DNA of 64,000 nucleotides, taken from NCBI GenBank assembly GCA_012845835.1, contig JABAKD010000005.1:6638655-6702654 (forward strand), given 5' to 3'. This DNA comes from Undaria pinnatifida (taxonomy: Eukaryota; Sar; Phaeophyceae; Laminariales; Alariaceae). Below are positions 38,201-50,200 of this stretch, piece after piece. The position numbers were made by a program, and so were the translations under genes. The notes under the pieces are model-generated. The model ran no database searches and was not told the DNA's origin. It worked only from the letters and a program-made list of their open reading frames with translations. How positions within the stretch are numbered: position 1 is the first letter of the stretch; the number at the start of each line of letters is the position of its first letter.

Positions 38201-41200
38201 AGTTCCCCCTCGTGCACGCCGAATCATGCTTAAATTATACCAGCACAGAAGCAAGTTTGGGTGGGACCACGCAGCGCTCCGGTAGGTGGCAAAAGACAGC
38301 CAAAATAACACAAGGAAGTTCGGGTAGAACCGCAGATCGGGGCAGGAGGCCTCATCCAACCCAATAATTACATTGAATAATCGGCGGCAGCATAAGAGAA
38401 TACTGTAGTACTTGAGCATCTTAGTATTTTTTAGCTGCTGTCATCTGCACTGTTTTCGTTTGGTTTACGAACTTCGCGTTCCTTTTCCATACTTCTCCTG
38501 CATACTCTAGCTTTTGTACAAATACATTCATCAGAATACATATTTCAATCCTAGTGTCAAGGTGGGGGTCTGTTAGGGTCGCATCCATCTTGCCTACTTG
38601 TGATTTACCCTTTCCTATTACATTCGCTATGTGTGCACCCCAAGAGCAGTCCTTTGAGATCTCCACGCCAAGGAACGGATATTGGCCTACGATCAGTAGT
38701 TCATCTTCTCCCCGCTTCCATTTGAAATTTACTGGATTCACCTTATCTTCGTTACATACAACTACTGCGTATTTTTTCACGTTCGCTGTCGCTCTCCGTT
38801 TCCTAGTGTACTCTAGTGCTTTCTCTATTTGTTTCTGCAATCCTTCGGGTGTTCCGATATCCCCACGAAATCATCCGCAAACATCAACCCCGACACCGTA
38901 TCTTCCCCCGTTGTGACTCCTAGATTTTGTTGCTTCGGCTGCTACCATCATGTCATTAATGTATACCTTGAATAGATTGGGTGATAATAGTATACATCCC
39001 TGTGCAACTCCTGTAAAATATCAACATATTTCGATATTTCCCCGTCCAGCATCACCGCACTTCTCGCACATCCCGTAATATTTTTCATCATTCTCCACAC
39101 CTTTCTTCTGATCCCAAGTTGCCACATCTTTTTCCACAACTCATTCCTCCACACTGTGCCATAGGCCTCCTGTATATCTAGAAAAACAGTACGTCTTTAG
39201 CCCGGCGTCTTTCCTACCTTGAATTATCTTACTTAATGTGTACACATGGTCTACGCAAACCCGTTTTGGCCTAAGTCCTGCTTGCCCTTCACTTATTTAT
39301 TCGTCCTTCTCCAACGTTGTTCCCATTTTATCGTTGAGAATCTTACATAATGTTTTGCCTACGGTGCTTGATAGTGTCATCCCTCGGTACTTCCCCGGGC
39401 CAGCCTTGTCTCTTGAATATGTTTACTACTACTCGTTCTCTCCGCCTCTTAGGCGCGTACTCGTTCTTCCATATCCAATTATACAACTTAACGATCGTAG
39501 TAAGCATGCCTTCTCCCCCGTATTTCATAAGTTAATTCACTATTTTATCTGCCCCTGCTGCCTTTCTATACTTTATTTTAGCTACATACTTCTTTACTTG
39601 TTCTCTTGTGAACTCTTTCTTTTTGACCCGTCTGAACCACGGTCTTCCCTTTCTGACGCACCTAAGTTCGCCTCTGCCCACGCGTTAATTTCCTTCTCGA
39701 ATTCCGCGTCGAGCGTTTCGTTGGCTGTGGGCGTTCTTAGCTTGCGGTAATGTTCTACAAGTACTTCCCTCTTCCCCCTCGAGCTACTAACCTTTTTACC
39801 GTCCTGTGCTCTTAATGTAGCTATTCCCGTGTCTGCCTCGCCTGCTTGTTGACCCGGTATCCCTCTTATCCCTACCCACATCTGCTTCATCCCGTCATCA
39901 AAGCCTTCGTTTGTTTGATGAATTACGTATTTCCATAATCCCTTCTTGTTCACTATCTCTTTTACTTTCTAGCCGTGGCATACTCCTCCCATCCTGCCGT
40001 ATTCGATGTATATGTGGGGGGGGCGTACTCATTTGTTGCTTGCCTTAGTCTATTGACCATTGATCACGCATCCCTTTCGAGACGGAGCACCGTTCCTACT
40101 CCTAATAGAAACACCTCTAACGTTTGGGCGCCCATTGCGCTTTTTCCACATATTATATAAAGATGGTTTGCTTATTGCTTGGGGTGACAATCTTGTTCCA
40201 AATGTTTTATCCCCGAAAACGTATTTTGTGGCTTCGCAGGAGAAAATGGGGGAAGTGACTTGATTACAGAGTTGGCCACACGAAGCAATCCATGCTGTCA
40301 GGGTAAGGGGTGTATCCGAACTGCAATGCGAGTAGAGCTGTACGAGGCGCTCGCAGCAGCATGGGGCACCTCTACCATAGCTTGCGTCCCACACGGTTGA
40401 CAAGATTTAACAAGATTAACATTGGCATCGTCGCTTTTCTGGTCGGCATACATGGGGTCCTCGAAAAGGACGACACCTGCTGTCGGCAGACCGCCTGTGA
40501 CCCCGCGATGATGATTTTCTCCCGCGACTGAATTACACTCATTCGCGTTTGTAGCCAGCTTTTCCCCCATGGCGTGCCCTTCTCATTGATGTGCCCCTGT
40601 CCCGAGACGTGTCCTACTGACTGCTGCGTCCTTTTCCCACGGCGCATCCTCTTGACTTGTTTGTCCTTGCCCCACGGCGCGTTTTTTCTGACTTCGGTTT
40701 TTACCCCGCATACAGGTGCTACACTACGACGAAATTTCTCTGCATTCGAATCGATGGCACAGGAACATCCAGGCGCGTCCGACGCTGTCGGGGGGGCGTA
40801 GCAAGCGAGCCACGGGACCAGCTACCTATGCAAGGGCTGAGCCTCCGGTGCTGGGTGGGACGACGTTCATCGGGGATGACGCCGCCGGAGTGGTGAGCCA
40901 TCGGCGGCGGCAACAGAAAGCATGCTTCCCTTTGATTAGCCCTTTTAGAGCTGCAACTACGGGGAAAACTACCTGGAAATTAGACGTACGAGTATGGGAT
41001 GATGTTTGCAGGGTCTACACGGGTTAAGGCCTTTGTTTGACGGTACGACGCTCATCGGGGATGGCGCCACCGCCGTGACAGGCGATCGGCGACGGTGGGG
41101 GGAATATATATATATATATATAATATTATGTTCCCCTATTTGACTCCGTTTGGAAGTAAGCACACGGTTTTTGGGGAAAACTAATTATTAGTATTTACGA

Positions 41201-44200
41201 GTAAAGTAATAATTTTTGCAGTTCTACAAGGGTTGGTGGGACGACGTTCATCGGGGATCACGCCGCCAGGGTGGCACGCAGGCGATCGGCGGCATAAACA
41301 GATGCCTATGTTCCTCGCCTTGACCCTTTGCCCATTCAGATCGACCAAAAACACGAGAAATCCGATCACTGTCTGGCCTCTTCCGTAATAGTTTTTTTTC
41401 CCCAACAGATTTTCCTCTTGAAATCCCCTTTGGAACTGCACCCGCGTTTTGTAGAGGGGACGAAACAGCTTAGAATTTGTGTGGGATCTATTTTGCAGTG
41501 GTCAATGGGTTATGTATTCCGTGGGATGCTATGACCCACCGGCCGCGCGGCAGGCACCCGGCGCTGCTCCCTGTCAACTTATGTCTGAAGCGTGGTGCTG
41601 ACGCAGCACTCACCCTCTTGCAACGGCTGCTGCGCTGCATTGAAAGTAGGCACGCCGTCACGCTGCAGCGCGCGCTGTGTGTTTCTGAAGAAAAATCTGG
41701 GTGTCTTCCCAGCGCAATTCCAACCAACCAAAATATTCGGGACTTTGAGGCAAAGCCAATCCTCCTTCTCCCCTAAAGATGAGAGAATCTGAGCCGCCAG
41801 CCTCTATCCGCTGCCCTTTCTCCGCCATACATGCCGCGAAACCGCATAAACGCCTCCAACACCGTAAACGTTAAGGTCTCTGACACCCCTCTTTCACCCC
41901 TAAAAGCTAGGAAATAGAAAGTGCCAGCCCCTCTCCCCCCCCCGTAAAGCTTAGGGAGTCTGAAACCCCAGCCCTTCTCTCCCCCCTAATAGTAAGGGAT
42001 TCTGAAGCGCCAACCCCTCTCCCACCCTCTTCCCCGCTATATATACCGCAAAAACCCAAGGTAGACGCCTCCACCAGCCCAAAGGTTAGGGATCCGATAG
42101 AGCTCCAACCCCTTTCTCCCCCCTCAAGGCCAAGGAATTTTATTCCGTTCCTTGCACGATTCCGACAGCTTAATGGGTACGTCATCTGAAATCGCCAGCC
42201 CCTCCCCCCCCCCCGCTTCCCCGTCCCACAGGTAGACGCCTCCTTCACGCACTCCCTTTTGAGGGTGGTGCCTTACGACGACTGCCCCCCACTACCAGTA
42301 CCCGAAGACGACCTTACCGCTACAAACGCTTCTTCGCCACCGCTAATGTTGTCATCATCGTCATCATCCGCGCTTACGTCTAGCGCTGACAACCTCGGAC
42401 GCGGCAGTAGTAGCAGCAGCGCCGCCCTCACCGCGGGTGCTGTAGCAGACGGGGGGGGCATTATCCGGGGGGGGGATGTGGTCCGCTTGTGCCACCTGAC
42501 CTCGAAAGGGTTTTTAACCCACGAGTCGGTGCTACCGCCGGCGAGGCGAAAGACTGGGGGGCTGGGTGTCGTTGGGAGGGGGGATGGTGTGGGGGAAGGG
42601 GAGGGCGTGGCCAAGAAGGAGGTGCGACAGGTTGAATTGTGCCTGACATGGTGTTTGTGGTTGGTGTGTTAGTTTTCGGTGGACTGCGTACGGGTATACG
42701 TGGGGAAGGTTTGATAGAAGGTTTATTGTGTAGCTAGCGGAAGGGGCCGATTCGCTCGAGCTTAACATCGAGAGTTTTGATCGGCGGCTTATTGTATTGA
42801 CTCCGATTTCTCCTGTCCGTTCAGCATCCGACTTCGGTGCACGGCGTCATCCTGCTGTTTTGGGAGGGTTTATGCTAAGTACGTTAACTCTTTTGGGTCA
42901 GAAATTCATATTGTCGTATAAGTGTCGCTTACAGCATGAGTCACACGAAGCAGTCCAGGCCGCTGGGGACTGTGATATGGCGCGTAGCATGGTGATACCC
43001 GTACTGCTGTATACTCTTCTTCAATGGCTGATAAGATCACCTTTCCCGTTCTGTGGTCGCTGTACACGGGTGTCAATGCGGTAAACTTTGCGTGGTGAAT
43101 CCTGTTCGTTGTGCACGATCGTGGGAAGGTAGTATAGCTCACTGGGCTAACACTGTATTGTTTTTCGCTTCACGATTGCCGCGCGTTTCGTTCGATTACA
43201 GGAGAGCCATCGCGAAGGTCTACGAGGGTGCGGCAGCGCACCTTTCCTGTACGTTTCCACGACCCCAAGTCGCCGAGAGAAGTTGCAGAACGCCAGCAGC
43301 AACTGCCTCTGGGTGCTAGAGCGTACCCACTGCGCCCTCGGTGGGCGACCGCTCCGGGGGAGCTCTAGCTCCACGGTCGACCATGAGACCAGCTCGCGTA
43401 ACAAGACATCGTTGGTAACGCCGTCTTCTGCAGGAAATCCCATTACGAGCGGACACCGTCGGAGGTTCAGCGATTCTAACGCGGGTGGGATTGGCCCAGA
43501 GGCTAGGGGTAACAGCGCTGGCCCAGGAGATGGAAGTGGCGGCATCGGTGGTGCCAACGCTGGCATGCCTTCAGCCGCCTTCGGTGGGCGGGATGCATAC
43601 GCGGAGGCGGTGGCGACGAAGAGGAGGCGACAGGGGGCAGGGGACGCGGTAGAGTACGTTCGTGTGAAGCACCTCGCGAGTTTAAGGTACCTCTGCGTCG
43701 GAAACAGGTGCGACCCTTTGAGCGAAGAGGATACGACAAGGCCTGCTGTGTCTGGTGTAGGCACTGAGGGGGGACAGGGCGTGGAAACCGGTCGGCGACG
43801 GGGGGAGACCAGGAAAGGGAAATATCTGGCCGCGCGGGTAGGTATGGTGACCGTTGAAAGTCACGCAGCTGTACCGGGGGCGACAGTTTTTATTGTTCGG
43901 CCACGTAGCGTTGTCGGCGCTGGGGTGCCTGCGAATGCCGCGGAAGATGGGTTGGACCGTGGGCTTGGTCCCGATGACCTAGTCCATCTCCAGCACAAGG
44001 ACACGGGGTTGTTCTTGTCGGCTCTTCCTCACGACGAAGGCTCGGTGGGGGGGAGCATCGGGCTGACGGTGATCAAATCTCCGTTAACTACCGAGGTGAC
44101 TTTTTATCCAGTTTTTGTTATTTTATAGTGAGTCAGGTAGCCTGTTTGGTGTTAGCGTGTCTTTTTGTTGGTAGCGAAGTACGGAGTAGAAGGTGAAGAG

Positions 44201-47200
44201 GGAAGCATCGGACTGGCATATATCAAACCTTCCACATGGTTCAGTTTTTTTTGTTGAGCTCACGTTGATGAACGCAGACAAGAGCGTGTTTTTTTGTGTA
44301 CCCTAGTGCTCCTCGAGTTATGATGCGTTTTCGACACCGCAGTTGAGTCTGTCAGTGGGAAATTACTTGCCGGTTAGTTACTAGTGCAACGACGTTGAAA
44401 ATCGAGGTGAGCCTAATTTATGTTTGTTGTTATTGTGGCACGGAGTGGAACCGTAAACCGGGTGGATCCGCGTTGACACTCGTGCTTGTAAAAATGTCGG
44501 GACGCGACGGTTTTTCGTTGATACAGACGCGCCTACTGCTGTGCTCTATCGCATGCTATCGTCAGAGGTGGAATGGGAAAGACCAAATTGTCTCCCTGGT
44601 GTTCCGCAATACCGCGCCATCCATTGTGAAAAACCGACCTTCCCTTGCGCGTTGTTCCCCTACCAGTTATTTAGTCGCCAACATACTAACTTCTTTTGGC
44701 AGCCATCTGTTACTTTGTCGCCAGCATGCTGTCTGCTTTTGGCAGCCATCCGTTATTTTGTCGCCGGCATGCTAACTTCTTTTGTCGGCCATCCTTTTTT
44801 TGTATGTATGCCGGTGTGCTAGCTATACCTTTGCGGTCATCCGTTGTTTTTGTTGCCGGCATGCTATTAAAACGTAACTACTATTCGCTGCCATCCGTTA
44901 TTTCCCCCCCCGCATGTGGCAACTACTTTTGGCGGGGCGTCGGGTGCACTGCTGCTCTGGCGCTCCTCGACGCTCCGCAACGCCTCGCTATCCGGCAAAA
45001 AAGTATTGGCGTCTCTCTCGAGCGCCGGACCGCGAGCGGAAGGCGACGAACCATATCATGACGGCGTTGGCGCAGCTCAAGGCAAGAACGATATAGGGGT
45101 AGCTGCACTTTTTGGCCGAACCATGTATGCCCTTTTTGGAAGATCGATCTTACTACCTCCACCCTTCAGCATTCCTTTTTGTAGCGTCACAAGAAGGGTG
45201 TCTCACAAATGCATGTATTGCAGGCGAAGATGGCCTCCACAGGTTGGTTGTCCGTTCCTCCGATAGGTATTTAAGTCCCCCCCTCCCCCCCCCCCTTCAT
45301 CCTTGATGCGTGCTACGATATAAGGGTTGTTAGTCGTAACGTTTCTAATGACGGGGCCTGTTCGTTTACAGTGCTGCCCCGGTTTAAGAGTACCCTAGAT
45401 AGGAGCATTCGAGACTTGAGAGCAGCCAAATCGGTTTGCCACACCTTGTGACGCGTATACTAAAGCCTGGGTGACACCTGATCCAACATAGGAGCGGTAC
45501 GGACACAAGAGCGGTCACATTCCGGTGTCGCGGAGCGCTCTTAAACCGGGGTACTCCCTGTAACGACTACACTACCTGATGTCTTTGGAATATTATCTTG
45601 TGTTTTACGATATCATTGTACAAGCTTCCCCTTCGGGGTGTGGTTGGCTTGAAATCCATCCCAAGGGTGTCGCAAGTTGAAAAAGGAGGGGGGGGAGGGG
45701 GGGAACCAATGGCCACTGCGCAAGAAGCTCGGCAAATTAACTCCGTCCAGCCCAGACGGGTGTATACCAACACTTACCATTATAGTGGACAAAAAATAAG
45801 ACCCCTCCCAATAAAAACTCACCCATATACTACATTACAAGTACCAACAACGCAGCTTGCAAAGATGAGTATTGACGTGAAATTCGTCGAACTCACGGCT
45901 GACGTCCTTGAAATATTTTTTATATAGTCTAAACCTAGGCCATGTGATTGGACGCCTGCTACGGTAGAGTTGGCACGTCGTTTTCGCCCCCCCCCAAAAA
46001 AAAAAATCGAGACTCCTATAAACCCAGAATCGCCGGAAGAGTCATTCTTGTTTTGCTTTTTTTTCCGCTTTGTACCTACTGCTGAAGGGCATGAGATTTG
46101 TTCCTCGGGTTGCACTTTTCATTTTTTTTTTCTCACAAATCAGTTTTTGCCTGAGAGGGGCATACTATTAATAGCATACAGTACTTTCAATGGTATAGAG
46201 GTCCTCAAAACCCGAAGAAAGAAATTGGTGCACCTCTAACCGTTGCATGTGTTGTTGATCATCGGCTTCCGCTTTCCTCTCTTTCTGGAAATTCGTTGTT
46301 GGGTGAGCGATAGATCTCCCCAAGCGAAGAAAGTGCATCAGAGAGAAAGAAGTGCACGCCTTGCCGTAGCATGCGCCTATTGTAAGCCATGCGCTCTTCC
46401 TCGCCCCTTCGGTGTTCCTAAACGCCGCAAGAAAGCTCTCAATCGCATTGGGCTGTGAGGTGGCTGACTAGAAGCCACCGATTAGTTTTTCGTTGGCTGC
46501 GGTTGCCACTACGGTTAATTGCGTGCGGTAATCTTCGGAGTGCTGCGTCTCTGACGGTCGCGTTTGTGACTCGACGTATATTGTTTATAGAAAACAAAGG
46601 CTGATTCAGTTAGCTGGCGTTTACTTACTCCGCCAAACCACTAGTATCTAGCCCCATACACGTCACGCATGCGGTGCAGAAGAGGTTTTTCCCGTATATA
46701 GTTGTCGTCCAATCATTATTTAGTCGCATTTACTTCCCCCCTCTCCGCGCCTCGCTCCACCTCCCCTCTATAGCCCAACTCCCGACCCTCTTTCCTCCTT
46801 TGTACAGGCCACCCTGCAGCCTTTCCTGCAAGAGGTCGAGACAATGTCGCCGTCGTCCGAAGATACATCCTTGGTGTTCCCATCTCCTCCTCCGATACCC
46901 TCCGCCCGTGTTTTACGGCCCGCCACGCTTGCGGTCGGGCATTTCCACTCGGTCCTCGCGCGCGGGGCCGAATGGTGGGGAGAGAAAAGGATCAAGGCAG
47001 TAGAACGCCCTGCAGGGGTTCCTTTGGCATCGCTTGCAGCGGCGGATGAACCCGATCGAGGTGACGTCCCGAGCACCGGGGGTCGGGGACTTACGGGGCT
47101 AGGCGAGCGCGCGGGGAGAGGCTCGTCCGTTTGGGCGGTTGCTCGCGGCACTGGGAATAGCTTGGGAGAATTGGGGGACAGGAAGAGAGATCGTTCGATG

Positions 47201-50200
47201 TCTTCTTCCGGGAAGGGGAAATCGGGCAGCGGCTCGTTTTCGTCGGCGGGTGCAGGGGCGGGAGGGGGGGTGGGGGCCGGGGGCGGGAAAGGGGGGCTTG
47301 CAGCTTCTGTGGTGACCTCTTTGGACGAGTATCATGCCTGCCCTCGCCTGAAGTTTCAGCTCCTGCTGAGGGAGCAAGGCATCATCGTGACGCTGTTCGA
47401 CGCAATGGAGAAGGTGAATCATTGTCTCAGCGGAAGAAAAACAGAACAGTACGAGAAGATGCACACATGGCACACATCAGATCCCGATTGATGATATATG
47501 CTTTCGAGGGCAGATAGATCCCTGTTGTGTATGATCTATGTGGTCTATAGACCACGTGGCTGGGCGAGAGCTGAATTATCTGATTGATCTAGCACGTATT
47601 TCCCGAGTTGGAACTGTGCCGCACAGATCATGCACAAAATGTCCTAACGACAGACGTGGGGTATTGATAATCTGGATCGCCATCTGACCGATGTGTGGAA
47701 GGTTGTCTGAAATGCACAACCAGTGTAGTGCCGCGATTATTGATTGAATACCTGGTATATGGTTACCCTCTGCACATCCTAGGGGGCCAATGTGAAAGTC
47801 AATAAGCGCTACCGGTGTATCACAGGTACCAACGGTTGTTGTTGTTGTTATCGCACATTAACTCTCGTAAAAATCTAATAATCTAAAGTCCGTGGTCACA
47901 CAAAGGTGCTGGATCTATCAAAACGTAGTGGAATCAAAATTCGGCCGGTACAGGGTGCTAGTGGCCCGCCGTACGGCTAACCGCCCCATAAACACATGGA
48001 TACAATATTTGCGCGATATAAATACATGTACGAACTTGCAGCTTTTGCTCGGAGAGGGCTCCTCAGCTTTTCTTAGACGTATTTTTGAGTGTTTGCCGTG
48101 CTAGCTTGCGATGAGGATCGCTCTCGGCCCGAAACTCCCTCATCTTGCTCCCCGACCCCGACTGTCAGAGGAGGCCTCGGGCGTGCTTTCACCGTGCCCG
48201 GGCTGCCGGCTGGCAGGGTGTGCTGTACTCGTGTTTGCTAAATTATTTCAAATGCGTCATGTGTGAGTTCGACCAATTGAGCGGTCGATACTGAGTTTCA
48301 ACAGTTGAGCGGTCTGGATTCAACGTTGCAAGCTGCGTAATTCATGAGTCTCGTGACCAATCCATACGTAGTAGTACTGGCATACAGGGAGAAGAGAGGA
48401 GGGAGGTCCAAGTACATGTGGTTGAACTGCTGACAATGATGATACAGCAGCAGTACGTTCGAGGTACGAGGTGGTTTGGCAATTACTGCTGCTGCTGTTG
48501 CAGTAGTCCTGCCATACTACCCGCCGGTACTAGTATTTGCATCTGGCATATTATACGATAATCATGGATTTCTCGTCTTCCCAACCGTTCCATTGCTTTC
48601 TCCCTTCAATATGTACAAACCCCTTCCACACTCGCTCCACCTCATACTTGCAACACTATGAACTGATTTAATACCACACCGTACTCCTTGGCAATAATTT
48701 GTCGCTTCTACGGTCCCTCTTCGCTTTGTTTGCTATTAATACCTGTCTTACGGGCGTGCGCGGAGCCGCAGGCGGGCGTCAGCCCGCCGCAGCGAAGCCC
48801 CCCTGGTATATAATATCTGTCGAAGGCTTCAAGAAATTGTGCCGAGTGTTGCGTCTGTTTACCCACTGCACTTGCTTGTTCCTTTTTCCTGGTATTCCGG
48901 GCCCAAGATGGCATCCTTGCTCGAACTCTTATGGTGAGACGATTCCGACACCCTTGTTATTTTTTCTCTCGAGGAACCCGCGTAGTAACCAACGTACCTC
49001 TATGGATCGGCCATGTTGCGACTCTCTTCCCGCCCCACGTGATTATTCCTTGTTGCAGGTGTTCCGGGCCCAAGGTGGCATCCTTGCTCGGACTCTGTGG
49101 TGGGACGATTCCGAAAACTTTGACTCTATATCCCTCGGCGGACCCGCATTCCAAGATTCAAGCCATGGCGGAAGTGGGGGCAGCGAGAGCGGTGACGGGT
49201 ACGACGACTGGGAGGTGGCGAGAGATAGGTCGGACGCGCGCCACTGCCTCCGCCAGCTTGTCCGGGAGGCGATGGCTCTTGCTGATTTCTCTGCGAAAGA
49301 TAACCCTCGCGGAAAGGTGGGACGCGGGGGGGCGGTCAAGGCGGTAAAAACGCGTCGTTGCCGTGTTTCGGGGAGATGCGTGCTACGGTATGATGTGATC
49401 AGCACCTAACTTTTTGCGCGTCTCCTCGTTTGAGGGGCGTTAGTTAAGACCTCGCCGACAGAAACGAATTCCGAGAAACTTTGTAAGCCAAAGCCAAGCT
49501 GGACAGACAATCGAAGACGCGTGTGCTACGATACTGGTAGCGCCTGCGAACTGTTTCTGAGGCTCCTGGCTTGAGGGGCGTCTATGCCTCCACCCGAGAA
49601 ATGACTTTTGAGGAAAAAGTGAAAGTGATATCCGATGAACAGGCTCATGGCCTATTAATAGGTGTGTGATTTATGATAGCACTCCCATTTCCGCTCCCCC
49701 GTGGCGTACCAGGTGATGCTGGAGCGATTCACCCCCCTTCTGCGAGAACTGATCGGAAGTGGTCTAGGCGCGTGCGAGCTGTTGGCGACGATTCGGAGGG
49801 ACAACCCGCGCACTTCCGCCATTGTCACGGCGAGAAGAATCCAAGAGGTGACGCGGGATGAAGACGGCCCAGACTCGTGTTGCGATAAGATTACGAGTAG
49901 CACTTTTTAGCCAACATGTTTCTGACTGGTGTGGCTACCCAAAATGAGTAGCTATCCAATATCGTTCGGTTTTGTTATGTATCTCTTTCGAAGTGCCGCG
50001 TATTATTGTTGTTATTCTTATTCTTCTCTTGTGATCACGTGTCTGAATGCGCCTTTTGCATCTAGAAGGTCACGCTTTTGATAGATGCAAACATGCCGTT
50101 CTCTCTCTACAGAACCAACAATATATTATAGCGTAACACTCCAATCTGTCACATCTCTCTTTGTAGTAGTAATCGCTTGCAATACCTAGGCCATGGGGCA

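Larger units (their letters stand above)
35268..40010 (-). mobile_element. LINE (5'-truncated), split by a 2.2-kb insertion
   Basis: Read on the minus strand from 40010 leftwards. The endonuclease-RT linker (WKYVIHQTNEGFDDGMKQ...) is at 39953-39594. RT N-terminal motifs (KYGGEGMLTTIVKLYNWIW, RRERVVVNIFKRQGWPGEVP) follow at 39528-39343, then RT-distal sequence (FLGVEISKDCSWGAHI) at 38840-38421. After the insertion (36164-38407) come LRAELGMYPL, then the C-terminal region (35944-35612) with KLKLQFRVGDLDLPERR and a CPCGATIE zinc-knuckle start. The ORF ends at 35290 (WKKRNERPNVGG to TKARNK) directly before a poly-C tail (+ strand G run 35268-35285). Several frameshifts and stops are present, so the copy is dead. 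No endonuclease domain is present. Confidence 0.85.

Noticed and set aside
45372-45450. Exon-like frame LLPRFKSTLDRSIRDLRAAK that could fit the gap between MIR and RIH regions
   Set aside because: It lies wholly in a 192-bp element with mariner-type inverted ends and TA flanks, so the similarity is probably chance.
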